A stretch of DNA of 64,000 nt from CAZYAK01 sp964403335 (GCA_964403335.1 CAYOFI010000007.1:1-64000); one strand, 5' to 3'. Positions 8,204 to 17,244 are shown, counted from the stretch's first letter. Notes: a model not told the origin generated them from the sequence alone. Program-made: numbers and translations.

Positions 8204-8230
8204 GCTACGCCGCTATCATTGCGGCGTAGC
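8204..8230 (+). promoter_or_regulatory. Strong hairpin in the yidD leader
   Basis: GCTACGCCGC - 7-nt loop - GCGGCGTAGC, a perfect 10-bp stem followed by CAACCTTTTCTTTC. If transcription begins at the TATACT near 8115, this hairpin precedes the YidD coding region and could act as an attenuator or terminator. Confidence 0.6.
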
Positions 8231-8290
8231 CAACCTTTTCTTTCTCTTTCATTGCATCAATCAACAGTTATGGTGTTATTGCGAAGCCGA

Positions 8291-8575
8291 ATGAAGCAAT
8301 TTTTTGTTCATATTTGGCGACTTCCACGCACGCTCGCAATCGGCATGTTGCGGCTGTATCAAATGACGCTCTCCCCGGACCATGGCCCGCTGAAAGGCCT
8401 GCATCCGTACGGATACTGCCGTCATGAGCCCACGTGCTCGATGTACGGAATTCAGATGCTCGATCAGCGCGGCCTGATCATCGGGTCGATTCTCCTGATT
8501 CGACGTGTGCTCAGTTGCCATCCCTGGAAAAAGCCGAGCCCGGAAAAGATGATGGGATTGCTGAACAAGAAATGA
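8291..8575 (+). CDS. yidD: Membrane protein insertion efficiency factor YidD
   Basis: A 94-aa protein of the YidD family, which helps YidC insert inner-membrane proteins. Diagnostic segments are RLYQMTLSPDHGPLKGL, YGYCRHEPTCSMYGIQML and the CHPW near the end, with conserved cysteines. The reading frame is open from ATG 8138, which has a good GAGGG Shine-Dalgarno, but that start would translate through the strong hairpin at 8204-8230 and add 51 residues unlike the family. ATG 8270 or 8291 gives the usual length; 8291 is shown. YidC is not in the window. Confidence 0.85.
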   Translation: MKQFFVHIWRLPRTLAIGMLRLYQMTLSPDHGPLKGLHPYGYCRHEPTCSMYGIQMLDQRGLIIGSILLIRRVLSCHPWKKPSPEKMMGLLNKK

Positions 8576-8588
8576 TCGAGAAAACACA

Positions 8589-8617
8589 TTGACCATAGGA
8601 ACCCGGATCCCTATCAT
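8589..8617 (+). promoter_or_regulatory. Promoter of the ArsR/SRPBCC pair
   Basis: TTGACC (8589-8594), a 17-nt spacer and TATCAT (8612-8617). Transcription is predicted to start at about 8624-8626, at the start codon itself. Confidence 0.75.
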
Positions 8618-8635
8618 TCAACCAAATGGTTGAAT
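8616..8635 (+). promoter_or_regulatory. Operator palindrome covering the ArsR start codon
   Basis: ATTCAACCA and TGGTTGAAT form a perfect 9-bp inverted repeat with a 2-nt centre. It overlaps the end of the -10 box, the predicted +1 and codons 1-3 of the regulator. ArsR dimers bind such palindromes, so autoregulation is the natural reading. Confidence 0.75.
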
Positions 8636-8955
8636 CAGTTTTGTCGCTCGACGGCATCTTCGGTTCCCTCTCGCATCCGATCAGACGCGACATCCTCCGG
8701 CGCGGCGCGATGGAACGTGCGGAGATGTCGGTGAATGAGATCGCCAAGCCCTACAAGATCTCGCTGGCGGCCATCTCCAAACATCTGAAGATCCTCGAAA
8801 AAGCGAAGTTGATCATCAAGCGCCGGCGCGGCAAAGAACAACTGATCACCATCTCCCCCGTCGCCTTCAAACAAGCAGCCGATTATCTCCAGAGCTATGA
8901 GAAGCTGTGGAATTCGCGGCTGGATAACTTGGAGGAGTATTTATCCACTCTCTAA
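8626..8955 (+). CDS. ArsR family winged-helix transcriptional regulator
   Basis: A 109-aa DNA-binding protein with the ArsR core: LSHPIRRDILRRG, then a helix-turn-helix with the recognition helix SLAAISKHLKILEKAKLI and a wing rich in Arg/Lys (IIKRRRGKEQ). No metal-binding cysteine pair is present, so it is of the type that pairs with SRPBCC proteins rather than a metal sensor. It is followed 17 nt later by an SRPBCC gene. The start codon lies inside its probable operator and the mRNA appears leaderless. Confidence 0.9.
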   Translation: MVESVLSLDGIFGSLSHPIRRDILRRGAMERAEMSVNEIAKPYKISLAAISKHLKILEKAKLIIKRRRGKEQLITISPVAFKQAADYLQSYEKLWNSRLDNLEEYLSTL

Positions 8956-8972
8956 TTTCTTCCCTTTTTTGT

Positions 8973-9473
8973 ATGACGAAGCCCGAAACACCCGGCACAA
9001 AAACACTCACGCTCACACGCGTCCTGAATGCTCCGCGCGCAAAAGTCTGGGCGGTCTGGACCGAGCCGCAGCACATCAAAAAGTGGTGGGGGCCCAAGGA
9101 CTTCACGGCGCCGCACATCAAAAACGATCTGCGCGTGGGCGGAAAGTCCCATTACTGCATGCGCGGCCCCGCGGGCACGGAATTCGATAAAGAGATGTGG
9201 AGCGGCGGCGAATACAGGGAAGTCATTCCGATGGAAAAGATCGTGACGACGGATTATTTCGCCGACGAGAATGGCAACGTGGTATCGCCCAAGGATTATG
9301 GCATGCCCGGCGAATGGCCGGAGGAAATGGTTGTCACCGTGACCTTTGAAGATGCGCCGGGTGGCAAAACCAAACTGACGATCGTCCACACGGGTCATTC
9401 CGCCGAATTGGCCGATATGGCCAAAGCCGGCTGGAACCAGTCGCTCGATAAGTTCGAAGCCGCACTCGCGTAA
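8973..9473 (+). CDS. SRPBCC (AHSA1/START-like) domain protein
   Basis: A 166-aa protein with the AHSA1-type SRPBCC fold: LTLTRVLNAPRAKVWAVWTEPQHIKKWWGPKDFT, GGKSHYCMRGPAG, and the C-terminal TGHSAELADMAKAGWNQSLDKFEAAL. The hydrophobic cavity of this fold usually binds small lipophilic ligands. ArsR-SRPBCC pairs are common in bacteria, and the second gene probably shares the regulator's control. The ligand is unknown. Confidence 0.88.
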   Translation: MTKPETPGTKTLTLTRVLNAPRAKVWAVWTEPQHIKKWWGPKDFTAPHIKNDLRVGGKSHYCMRGPAGTEFDKEMWSGGEYREVIPMEKIVTTDYFADENGNVVSPKDYGMPGEWPEEMVVTVTFEDAPGGKTKLTIVHTGHSAELADMAKAGWNQSLDKFEAALA

Positions 9474-9483
9474 TTTCTGCGCA

Positions 9484-10929
9484 TCACATATGCCCACCAT
9501 GCCCTTGGCCGTGGTGGGCAGTTTTGGATGGCTTCAGAAACACGGCGACGATAAGTGTCGCCAGTACCGCAAAGATCGTCGCCAACCAGAATGCCGCGTG
9601 ATAGCCGCCCACGAGTGCAGCGGCTTGATCTGCACCGGAAGCGAGGAGACTCTGCGTACGGGATCCCGCGAGGCTTGCAAGAATCGCAAGTCCAAGAGCG
9701 CCGCCCATCATGAAGGCCGTGTTGACGACCCCCGATGCGAGCCCGGAATCCTCCGGTTTCACATCGCTCATCGCCGCCAAGAGCATGGGATTAAACGCGA
9801 TGCCGCAACCGAAGCCGAGCAAAATCATGTTGGGCAACACGTCGCGCACAAAGATGCCATCGACCGGTGCGCGGGTGAAAAGCGATAATCCCAGCGTGAT
9901 GAACGTCAGTCCAAGCGTCAGTGATGCGCGGATCCCAAAGCGCAGCACGACTTTCGCAGAAAGCCCCAACGAGAACACGGCCATGATCAAGTTGGCCGGC
10001 AGGAATGAAAGACCGACCTGCATGGGCGTGTAGCCCAAGACGAGCTGCAGATAGAGCGCGGACAGGAAGAACCACGCGAACATCCCCGCGGCCCAGAGCA
10101 CTCCGGCGATATTGGCGGTGGTGACGTTGCGGAGCTTGAACAGACTGAGTGGCACCAGCGGCCCCTTCACGCGCGATTCGATCCACACGAACAACACCAT
10201 CAGCGCGATAGCTCCACCCAGCATTCCCAGTGTCTGCACCGAGGTCCATCCCAGGATGTTCCCGTTCACGATCGCGTAGACCGCGAGCATCAGCGACAAA
10301 GTGATGGTGGCGGCTCCGGCGATGTCCACATGTCCGGGCTTATCTTCGCGTTTGCTGTGCGGCAACAACGACAGGCTCATCAAGAAGACGACAATGCCGA
10401 TCGGTACGTTGATCAGGAAAATCCAATGCCAGTCGAACGCACCTGTCAGCAATCCGCCCAAGAGCACGCCGATCGATCCCCCGCCCGCGGATACGAACCC
10501 GAAGTATCCCATCGCCTTCGCGCGCTCCTTGGGCTCAGTGAACAGATTCATCACAAGTGAGAGAGCTACAGCCGACACCACCGCGCCGCCCAACCCCTGC
10601 AACGCGCGCATGATAATCAACACCTCCTGCGTCCCCGCCATCCCGCACCCGATGGACGCCGCCGTGAACGCCACCAGCCCGATCAGGAACATCCGGCGGT
10701 GCCCGAAGATATCTCCGAGCCGGCCCCCGAGCAGCATGAATCCGCCGAACGTGAGCAGGTACGCATTCACCACCCATGCCAGCGATGTCTCCGTGAATCC
10801 CAAATCCGCGCGGATGGACGGCAGCGCGACGTTTACGATCGTGGAATCCAACACAATCATCAGCGATCCCAAACACAGGACCAGAAGAGCAAGCCAGCGA
10901 TTGCGGACGGACGGTGAAGAATGCGTCAT
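9484..10929 (-). CDS. MFS transporter, DHA2 (EmrB/QacA-type) drug:H+ antiporter
   Basis: A 481-aa inner-membrane protein with about 14 predicted helices. Signature stretches include LDSTIVNVALPSIRADLGF in TM1, the motif-A-like GGRLGDIFGHRRMFLIG, and GGSIGVLLGGLLTGAFDWHWIFLINVPIG (motif C), typical of DHA2 exporters. The tail is His/Gly-rich (HHGQGHGGHM), possibly metal-binding. It diverges from the PhnB-like gene, and their 5' ends are about 100 nt apart. Substrates are unknown; export of toxic organics is the family role. Confidence 0.92.
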   Translation of the reverse strand: MTHSSPSVRNRWLALLVLCLGSLMIVLDSTIVNVALPSIRADLGFTETSLAWVVNAYLLTFGGFMLLGGRLGDIFGHRRMFLIGLVAFTAASIGCGMAGTQEVLIIMRALQGLGGAVVSAVALSLVMNLFTEPKERAKAMGYFGFVSAGGGSIGVLLGGLLTGAFDWHWIFLINVPIGIVVFLMSLSLLPHSKREDKPGHVDIAGAATITLSLMLAVYAIVNGNILGWTSVQTLGMLGGAIALMVLFVWIESRVKGPLVPLSLFKLRNVTTANIAGVLWAAGMFAWFFLSALYLQLVLGYTPMQVGLSFLPANLIMAVFSLGLSAKVVLRFGIRASLTLGLTFITLGLSLFTRAPVDGIFVRDVLPNMILLGFGCGIAFNPMLLAAMSDVKPEDSGLASGVVNTAFMMGGALGLAILASLAGSRTQSLLASGADQAAALVGGYHAAFWLATIFAVLATLIVAVFLKPSKTAHHGQGHGGHM

Positions 10930-11034
10930 GGGCAGGACAGGAAGAAAAGACGAGGAAGAGTATCACTCATCACCTTCTTTTTCCCGCATATTCAGATGCA
11001 TGATACCGCCTTCCGCATGATATCCTCTATCCCT

Positions 11035-11937
11035 ATGCACCCTATCATCCCCCACCTGTGGTACGACAAAGAAGCAAAGCAAGCAGCGGAGTTCTACACC
11101 ACCGTGTTCGCCAATTCGAAAATCACGAACGTCTCCACCATCCACGACACCCCCTCCGGCGATTGTGACATCGTGTCCTTTACCGTGCGCGGCGTACCGT
11201 TCATGTCTATCAGTGCCGGACCGTACTTCAAGTTGAACCAGTCGATCTCCTTCATGGTGAATTTTGATCCCTCGCGCGAGAAAGACGCCAAAGCACAATT
11301 GGATGCCGCGTGGGAAAAATTGGCGGACGGCGGCAAGGTGATGATGGACATCGGCGAGTATCCGTTCAGCAAACGCTATGGCTGGGTGGAAGACAAATAC
11401 GGCGTCTCGTGGCAGTTGATTCTGACGAATCCCGACGGTGAACCGCGCCCCACCGTGGTGCCGACGCTGCTGTTTGTAGGCGAGAGTTACGGGAAGTCCG
11501 AGGATGCGATCAAGTTTTACCTGTCCGTATTCAAAGACTCCAAGCTCGGCACCATGATGAAGTATGGCGCAGGACAAGAACCGAACAAAGAAGGCACCGT
11601 GATGTTCGCGGATTACCAATTATTGAGCACATGGTTCGCGGCGATGGATGGCGGCGGCAAGCATGACTTCTCGTTCAACGAGGCCGTGTCGTTCATCGTG
11701 AAGTGCGATACACAAGAAGAAATCGATTACTACTGGGAGAAACTCTCCGCCGTCCCGGAAGCCGAGCAGTGCGGATGGCTGAAGGATAAGTTCGGCGTCT
11801 CGTGGCAGATCACGCCCACGGTGATGGATGAGATGATGATGAGCGGCGACGAGGCGAAGATCAAGCGCGTCACCGAAGCCTTCCTCAAGATGAAGAAGTT
11901 CGATACTGCGGTGTTGGAGAAGGCAGCGCGGGGGTGA
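11035..11937 (+). CDS. Tandem PhnB-like VOC (glyoxalase-fold) protein
   Basis: A 300-aa protein made of two similar halves: PHLWYDKEAKQAAEFYTTVFANSKI near residue 6 and TLLFVGESYGKSEDAIKFYLSVFKDSKL near residue 142. Each ends with a DKFGVSWQI/DKYGVSWQL motif of the PhnB (3-demethylubiquinone methyltransferase-like) group of the vicinal oxygen chelate superfamily. The enzymatic role of these stand-alone proteins is mostly unknown. Start set at ATG 11035, where family homology begins, with a TATCCT box ending 8 nt upstream; the frame stays open further upstream without homology. Confidence 0.86.
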   Translation: MHPIIPHLWYDKEAKQAAEFYTTVFANSKITNVSTIHDTPSGDCDIVSFTVRGVPFMSISAGPYFKLNQSISFMVNFDPSREKDAKAQLDAAWEKLADGGKVMMDIGEYPFSKRYGWVEDKYGVSWQLILTNPDGEPRPTVVPTLLFVGESYGKSEDAIKFYLSVFKDSKLGTMMKYGAGQEPNKEGTVMFADYQLLSTWFAAMDGGGKHDFSFNEAVSFIVKCDTQEEIDYYWEKLSAVPEAEQCGWLKDKFGVSWQITPTVMDEMMMSGDEAKIKRVTEAFLKMKKFDTAVLEKAARG

Positions 11938-12014
11938 TACGAAAAATAACCGCCCGCCCCCGATGGCCCGCTCATTAGGGATACGCGCTATATAGGTGTA
12001 GGGTTGAAAGTTGC

Positions 12015-15000
12015 ATGAAGGTCATACACAAAGAGCATCGGCATATCGATGCGCAGAAGAAGGCGATTATTGCGTCTGTGCTCAAGCGCAGACGAGCTGC
12101 TGTCCATGACATTCCCGTCATCGGCATCGGGGCGTCTGCCGGAGGGTTGGATGCTTTTACGCGTTTGCTCAAGAATCTTTCCGTGGAGACGGGCATGGCT
12201 TTTGTCTTGGTTCAGCATCTGGATCCGGTCCATAAGAGCAGCCTGACGGAGATACTTTCCAAGGCGACGACCATGCCGGTGCAGACCGTGAAGGACGGGA
12301 CGCGCGTGCAAGCGAACCGCGTGTATGTCATCCCGCCCAATACGAATATGTCCATCCGGCAGGGGCGGCTGAAGCTGATGCCGCGTTCGGCCACCAATGG
12401 TTTGCACATGCCTATCGATTACTTTCTGCGTTCGCTGGCGAGTGACCGGAAGCATCTGGCGGTGGGTATTATCCTCTCCGGAACGGGCTCGGACGGGACG
12501 TTGGCCATGGAAGCGATTAAGAGCGCGGGCGGCGTGACCTTCGCGCAAGATGCGCACTCCGCCAAATTCGCGGACATGCCCCGCAACGCCGCGGCAACCG
12601 AACACGTGGATTTTGTGTACTCGCCGGAAAAGATCGCCCGCAAACTCTCCGAGCTTCCGACGCATCTTCGTGCATCCGCTGCCACACTTCCCGCAGCGAC
12701 ATCACTGGAAAAGAGTCAGGATCTGCAGGAGATTTTCCACATGGTACGGGCCGCTACCGGGCTGGATTTCAGCAAGTATAAGCATGCCACGTTGCAACGC
12801 CGCGTCGCACGCCGTCTTGCGCTGAATGACGGGAAGACGCTGAACGAGTACATCCGGTTCCTGCAGAAGAAACCCGACGAAGTGAAAGCTCTGTCACAGG
12901 AATTCCTCATTCCCGTCACCAATTTCTTTCGTGATCCGCAGTCCTTTGATGCCGTTTGTAAGACCGTTTTTGAGCGCCTTCTCCGGGACCGGTCACCCGC
13001 AGCCCCGCTCCGCATATGGGTTCCCGGGTGCTCCACGGGGCAGGAAGCGTACTCTCTGGCAATCTGCCTGCAGGAATGCCTGGACAAGAAACGTCTGAAA
13101 ATCCCCGTGCAAATCTTTGCCTCGGACGTGAGCGAAGCGGCTTTGGAAAAGGCACGCGCGGGGATGTACATGGAGAACATCGCGCTCGATGTCACGCCGC
13201 AGCGTTTGAAAAAGTTCTTCACAAAAATCGGCTCATCCTACAGCGTGAATAAGGCCATCCGTGATCTGTGCGTCTTTGCCAAACAGAACGTGACGCAAGA
13301 CCCGCCTTTTTCGCAGATGGACTTTATTTCCTGCCGCAACGTCCTGATCTATTTCACGCCCGAACTGCAGAAGAAAGTGATCTCCACCTTCCACTACTCC
13401 CTCAAGCAACACGGATTTTTGATGCTGGGGAAATCGGAGACGGTGGGAGCATGCGCGGATCTGTTTGGTTTGGCGAACAAGAAAGCAAGGATATATGGCC
13501 GCAAAACTGCGCCGAGCCGGGCGCAGAGAATATTTACCAATCCCGTCCCCGAATCATCCGCCTACGCTATGCAAACCCGTAAAGATGACACAAGAAAGGT
13601 GCCTACATTCCAGCAGGAGGCTGATCAAATCACACTCTCTCGTTTTGCACCTGCGGGGGTGACTGTCAAGGAAGACATGGAGATAGTGGAGTTCCGGGGA
13701 GATACCAGCCCGTATCTGAAACCCGCTCCCGGAAAGGCCAGCTTGCACTTGCTGAAGATGGCGCGTGAAGGATTGCTGGTGGAGCTGCATGCGGCGATGA
13801 AACGCGTTCTGCAAAAAAATGTTCCGGTGCGCAGGGAAGGCATACGTTTGAGCGATACGGATCAGATGTCTTTTGAGATTCTCCCGCTTGCCGCCGTTTC
13901 AGAGCAACGCTGCTTTTTGATTCTGTTCCAGCGCATACCCGGTATCCCCACTGCACAGACGACCAAAAAACAAACGGGATCGTCCGCGGAAACCCGGCTC
14001 ATCGGTCAACTGGAACAAGAACTCTCCGCCGCACGCGAATACCTGCGATCGGTCACCAAGGATCATGAGATCGCCACCGAAGAGCTGCAAGCGGCGAACG
14101 AGGAAGTGCTCTCCAGTAATGAAGACTTCCCAAGCACCAACGAGGCACTGGAGCCCTCCAAAGAAGCACTGCAATCGACCAACGAAGAGCTGAGCACCGT
14201 GAATGAGGAATTGCAGAACCGCAACACCGAGATGAGCGAACTGAACCGGTCACTGACGTTCTCCAAAGAGTACATCGAGGCGATCTTCAAAACCGTGCGC
14301 GAGCCTTTGCTTGTGCTGAACAATGAGCTCCGAGTGCAGATGGCGAACCAAACGTTCTATCGCACATTCAACGCGGAGGCGGGACAGACCATTGAGCGAC
14401 AGATTTTTGATTTGGGAAACGGCCAGTGGAATATCCCGGAGCTCCGCCAGCTCTTGGAACACGTCATTCCCGAGAACACGCATTTCGAAGATTTCCGGGT
14501 GGTCCATGTGTTCCCGGACATCGGGCGCAAGGCGATGCTTTTAAATGCGCGCACCATTCAGCCGCAAAACAGCAACGAGGAGCGGCTGATCCTTCTGGCC
14601 ATCGAAGACGTCACGGCGAAGGAGGAACGCGAGGAGCGCACGCACCTGCAGATTCTGCAGGATATGCTCGCAAACATCCCCATGGCGGGCTTGGCCGTCT
14701 CCGCGAAACAGGGCACGCTCCACGTGAACGAACAACTCTGCCTCCTCTTCAACCTGGATCCTGCGGAGTACAGAGGGCGGCCTCTGACTGTGCCCGACAT
14801 CGTGGATGCATTGGGGGCGCAGGTGATCGATCCGAAAAATTACCACAGCAAGCTGGAGGAGATTTGGCGCATGACCACTCCCCTATTAGGCCAAGAAGTG
14901 CACCTGGCCGATGGCCGTATTCTGCTCTGTGACTACGCCCCGGTGTTTCATGCCGATATTCATGCGGGACATATTTTGCTCTACCGGGACATCACACGTG

Positions 15001-15725
15001 AACGGCGCATCGACACGACCAAATCCGAATTCATGTCCCTGGCCAGTCATCAATTACGTACACCACTGACGTCTATACGCTGGGCAATGGGACGGCTGGG
15101 CAAAAGCCTGAGTACAAAAGCCACGACGATGGAAACACGGCTCCTCGACGAAGGAAAAAATGCCGCAATGCGCATGACCGATACCATCGATACCATGCTG
15201 CAGATCGCACGCATTGAATCGGAAGAGATACCCTTGGACATCACCCGCATCGCCCTGCGTCCGTTCCTCCAAAACGTCATCGCGGAGAGTGAAGACGCCA
15301 CAGGCAAAACGCACTTGCTTCCCCTCACGTGCCCGACCGGCCTGTCCATCCATACGGACTCCAAGCTCTTCAAAGAAATCCTCAGGAATCTGCTCAGCAA
15401 CGCCTTAAAATACACCCCCGCCCACGGAAAGATCAGCATGCGTGTACGCAAACAGGGGGATTCCATCATCATCGATATACAGGATGCGGGATACGGCATT
15501 CCCCTCCATCAGCAGAAGAAGATTTTTCAGAAGTTTTTCCGCGGGGACAATATCGTCGGCAAGGACACGGAAGGCACGGGCCTCGGTTTGTACCTGGTGT
15601 TCCTGATCACCACGCTTTTGGGAGGAAAGATTTCCTTCGTCTCCAAAGAGGGAAAGGATAGCGGCAGCACGTTCACACTTGCTCTGCCTCTGCAGTCGCT
15701 TACTGCGCCTCCGCGTACGCCTTGA
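12015..15725 (+). CDS. CheB-CheR-PAS-histidine kinase fusion protein
   Basis: A 1236-aa cytoplasmic signalling protein. Order: CheB methylesterase (about 30-215; catalytic Ser in GIGASAGG, His in VQHLDP, Asp in SGTGSDG); CheR methyltransferase (about 235-490; FRDPQSF, the SAM motif VPGCSTGQEAYS, the ISCRNVLIYF motif); a PAS-like segment; a coiled coil of NEE/NEAL repeats (about 680-750); PAS domains (about 760-1000); then HisKA (SHQLRTPLTSIRW) and HATPase_c (N box NLLSNALKYTP, G2 GTGLGL). No transmembrane segments and no receiver domain. No chemoreceptor or CheA is in the window, so it is probably a stand-alone sensor whose response regulator lies elsewhere. Confidence 0.92.
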   Translation: MKVIHKEHRHIDAQKKAIIASVLKRRRAAVHDIPVIGIGASAGGLDAFTRLLKNLSVETGMAFVLVQHLDPVHKSSLTEILSKATTMPVQTVKDGTRVQANRVYVIPPNTNMSIRQGRLKLMPRSATNGLHMPIDYFLRSLASDRKHLAVGIILSGTGSDGTLAMEAIKSAGGVTFAQDAHSAKFADMPRNAAATEHVDFVYSPEKIARKLSELPTHLRASAATLPAATSLEKSQDLQEIFHMVRAATGLDFSKYKHATLQRRVARRLALNDGKTLNEYIRFLQKKPDEVKALSQEFLIPVTNFFRDPQSFDAVCKTVFERLLRDRSPAAPLRIWVPGCSTGQEAYSLAICLQECLDKKRLKIPVQIFASDVSEAALEKARAGMYMENIALDVTPQRLKKFFTKIGSSYSVNKAIRDLCVFAKQNVTQDPPFSQMDFISCRNVLIYFTPELQKKVISTFHYSLKQHGFLMLGKSETVGACADLFGLANKKARIYGRKTAPSRAQRIFTNPVPESSAYAMQTRKDDTRKVPTFQQEADQITLSRFAPAGVTVKEDMEIVEFRGDTSPYLKPAPGKASLHLLKMAREGLLVELHAAMKRVLQKNVPVRREGIRLSDTDQMSFEILPLAAVSEQRCFLILFQRIPGIPTAQTTKKQTGSSAETRLIGQLEQELSAAREYLRSVTKDHEIATEELQAANEEVLSSNEDFPSTNEALEPSKEALQSTNEELSTVNEELQNRNTEMSELNRSLTFSKEYIEAIFKTVREPLLVLNNELRVQMANQTFYRTFNAEAGQTIERQIFDLGNGQWNIPELRQLLEHVIPENTHFEDFRVVHVFPDIGRKAMLLNARTIQPQNSNEERLILLAIEDVTAKEEREERTHLQILQDMLANIPMAGLAVSAKQGTLHVNEQLCLLFNLDPAEYRGRPLTVPDIVDALGAQVIDPKNYHSKLEEIWRMTTPLLGQEVHLADGRILLCDYAPVFHADIHAGHILLYRDITRERRIDTTKSEFMSLASHQLRTPLTSIRWAMGRLGKSLSTKATTMETRLLDEGKNAAMRMTDTIDTMLQIARIESEEIPLDITRIALRPFLQNVIAESEDATGKTHLLPLTCPTGLSIHTDSKLFKEILRNLLSNALKYTPAHGKISMRVRKQGDSIIIDIQDAGYGIPLHQQKKIFQKFFRGDNIVGKDTEGTGLGLYLVFLITTLLGGKISFVSKEGKDSGSTFTLALPLQSLTAPPRTP

Positions 15726-16119
15726 AGTTGTCCAGAATCGCCTGCCAGCCCTGGCGCTGCAGTTCCGGTGTATTCTCCTGTTCGGGATCAAAGGCTTCGA
15801 CGATGCGCGTCTGTCCGTCTTTCTCCGCAAAATCCACCGTCACTTTGCGCCCGTCATCCATGGCATACGCAAGGTGCGTCTGAGGAACGACTTTGGAATA
15901 CGTGCCGCCAAAATCAAACCCGAAACTCCCGTCTTTGGCCTCCATGCGAGCCGTGAACATCCCGCCGTCCCGCAGATCGTTCGTAGCCTTCGTCGTGTGC
16001 CAATCGTCCGAGGCGGCGTTCCACTTGGTGATGTGCTCGGGTGCCGTCCAGCATTCCCACACTTTTGCGAGAGGGGCTTTGACGGTGGTTTCGACGGTGA
16101 TGGGGGTTGTGGAGGACAT
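15700..16119 (-). CDS. SRPBCC domain protein (AHSA1-like)
   Basis: A 139-aa START-like protein: ITVETTVKAPLAKVWECWTAPEHITKWNAASDDWH, GGMFTARMEAKDGSFGFDFGGTYSKVVP, and the C-terminal RQGWQAILDNFKAYAE. It is a distant paralogue of the SRPBCC protein at 8973. It overlaps the end of the kinase gene by 26 bp, tail to tail. No regulator is adjacent. Confidence 0.87.
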   Translation of the reverse strand: MSSTTPITVETTVKAPLAKVWECWTAPEHITKWNAASDDWHTTKATNDLRDGGMFTARMEAKDGSFGFDFGGTYSKVVPQTHLAYAMDDGRKVTVDFAEKDGQTRIVEAFDPEQENTPELQRQGWQAILDNFKAYAEAQ

Positions 16120-16152
16120 ATGGTTGGAGGAAAGAAAAGTATGAAAATACAG

Positions 16153-17244
16153 TTACTGGTGAGCGGCCTTAAACGCACTCAGCGAGTTGGGGTCCGAATT
16201 GACCCGCCAATCTTGTTCTTTATTGGCATTGAACCAGATCCATCCGCGGATCTCCGGATGACGGGCCATCTGGGTCACCAATGCATCCGTGATCCACGCG
16301 GCCTTCTGTGATCCCGCGGCGCTGGCCATGGAAAAGATCATTTTGGGTTTCTGATAATTGGCAACCGTGGCGAGGGCAGTACTGAAGATTTGATCGAAGG
16401 TCAGCCAGGGATTCCCGAAATTGAAGCCATCGATACCGACGTAATCGACGTACGCGTCTCCCGGATAATAATTGGGAATGGCGTTGATGGCTGTTTCCGG
16501 AACCGAATGACTGTTCACGACCCACGCGAATGTCACGTTCGGGACACCTGCAAACAGTCCGTGCACACGCCGCCATGCGGACACCAATTTCGCCGGAGTG
16601 TTCGACCCGACCGTGCCGCCCCAGGTGACCCAATCCCCGTTCATTTCATGAAACGGCGCAAAAATCACCGGTCCACCATAGACGGCCGCCCCTGCAGCAA
16701 ACTGCCGGACGGATCCGTCCAACGATCCCGCGATGATGGCATCCAGGGAGACGCCCGTCGGCTCCCAGAAGATCACCAAGGTCTTTCCCTTGTCGCGCAC
16801 GCTCGGGCCGTATGCCGACGGAAACGCATCCGCCCCTCCCACAAAGATGGCCTGCATGTTCATACTCTTGCCCACCATCGCCTCGAATGTCGCCGCGTCC
16901 GTCAATTGATTGCCGACAAATGCGCCCCAGATCCGCCCCTGCGCGCTACTGGATGACGAGCCGGCCACCGAAGAAATTCGCGACGATACCGCCGAACTCG
17001 CCACGGACGACATGACGGAGGAGGCCACGGAGCTGGCCACGGATGACCGAACGGATGACGCAGTGGAACTGGCAACAGACGAAGCGACCGAGGATCGTAC
17101 GCTGGAAGCCACGGAGCTGGACGAGCGATTAAAACGCGCGCGGGGAGAAGCCGCTTCCAGGCCAGACAAAGACGGGAACAGCGACAGTGTAAGCAAGCAA
17201 AGGGTTACGCCGGCAAAAAAATAAGGCGTGTGTGAGGAGTGCAT
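16153..17244 (-). CDS. Secreted GH26-like protein, probably without nucleophile
   Basis: A 363-aa protein: signal peptide (about 1-30), a long Ser/Val/Ala linker of SSVAS repeats (about 40-105), then a TIM-barrel domain like glycoside hydrolase family 26. The acid/base region reads FAPFHEMNGDWVTWGG, and VDYVGIDGFNFGNPW also matches. The segment that normally holds the nucleophile Glu (PIMIAE-type) reads KPKMIFSMASAAGSQKAAW, with Ser at the expected position. It may bind beta-mannan-like glycans without cleaving them. Start at 17244: signal peptide quality is better and a TAGAGT box ends 8 nt upstream; another ATG is at 17265. Confidence 0.82.
   Translation of the reverse strand: MHSSHTPYFFAGVTLCLLTLSLFPSLSGLEAASPRARFNRSSSSVASSVRSSVASSVASSTASSVRSSVASSVASSVMSSVASSAVSSRISSVAGSSSSSAQGRIWGAFVGNQLTDAATFEAMVGKSMNMQAIFVGGADAFPSAYGPSVRDKGKTLVIFWEPTGVSLDAIIAGSLDGSVRQFAAGAAVYGGPVIFAPFHEMNGDWVTWGGTVGSNTPAKLVSAWRRVHGLFAGVPNVTFAWVVNSHSVPETAINAIPNYYPGDAYVDYVGIDGFNFGNPWLTFDQIFSTALATVANYQKPKMIFSMASAAGSQKAAWITDALVTQMARHPEIRGWIWFNANKEQDWRVNSDPNSLSAFKAAHQ

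Noticed and set aside
10301..11020. Plus-strand open frame opposite the MFS gene
   Set aside because: The translation is Pro/Ser/Arg-rich without domains; the minus-strand MFS transporter is unambiguous.
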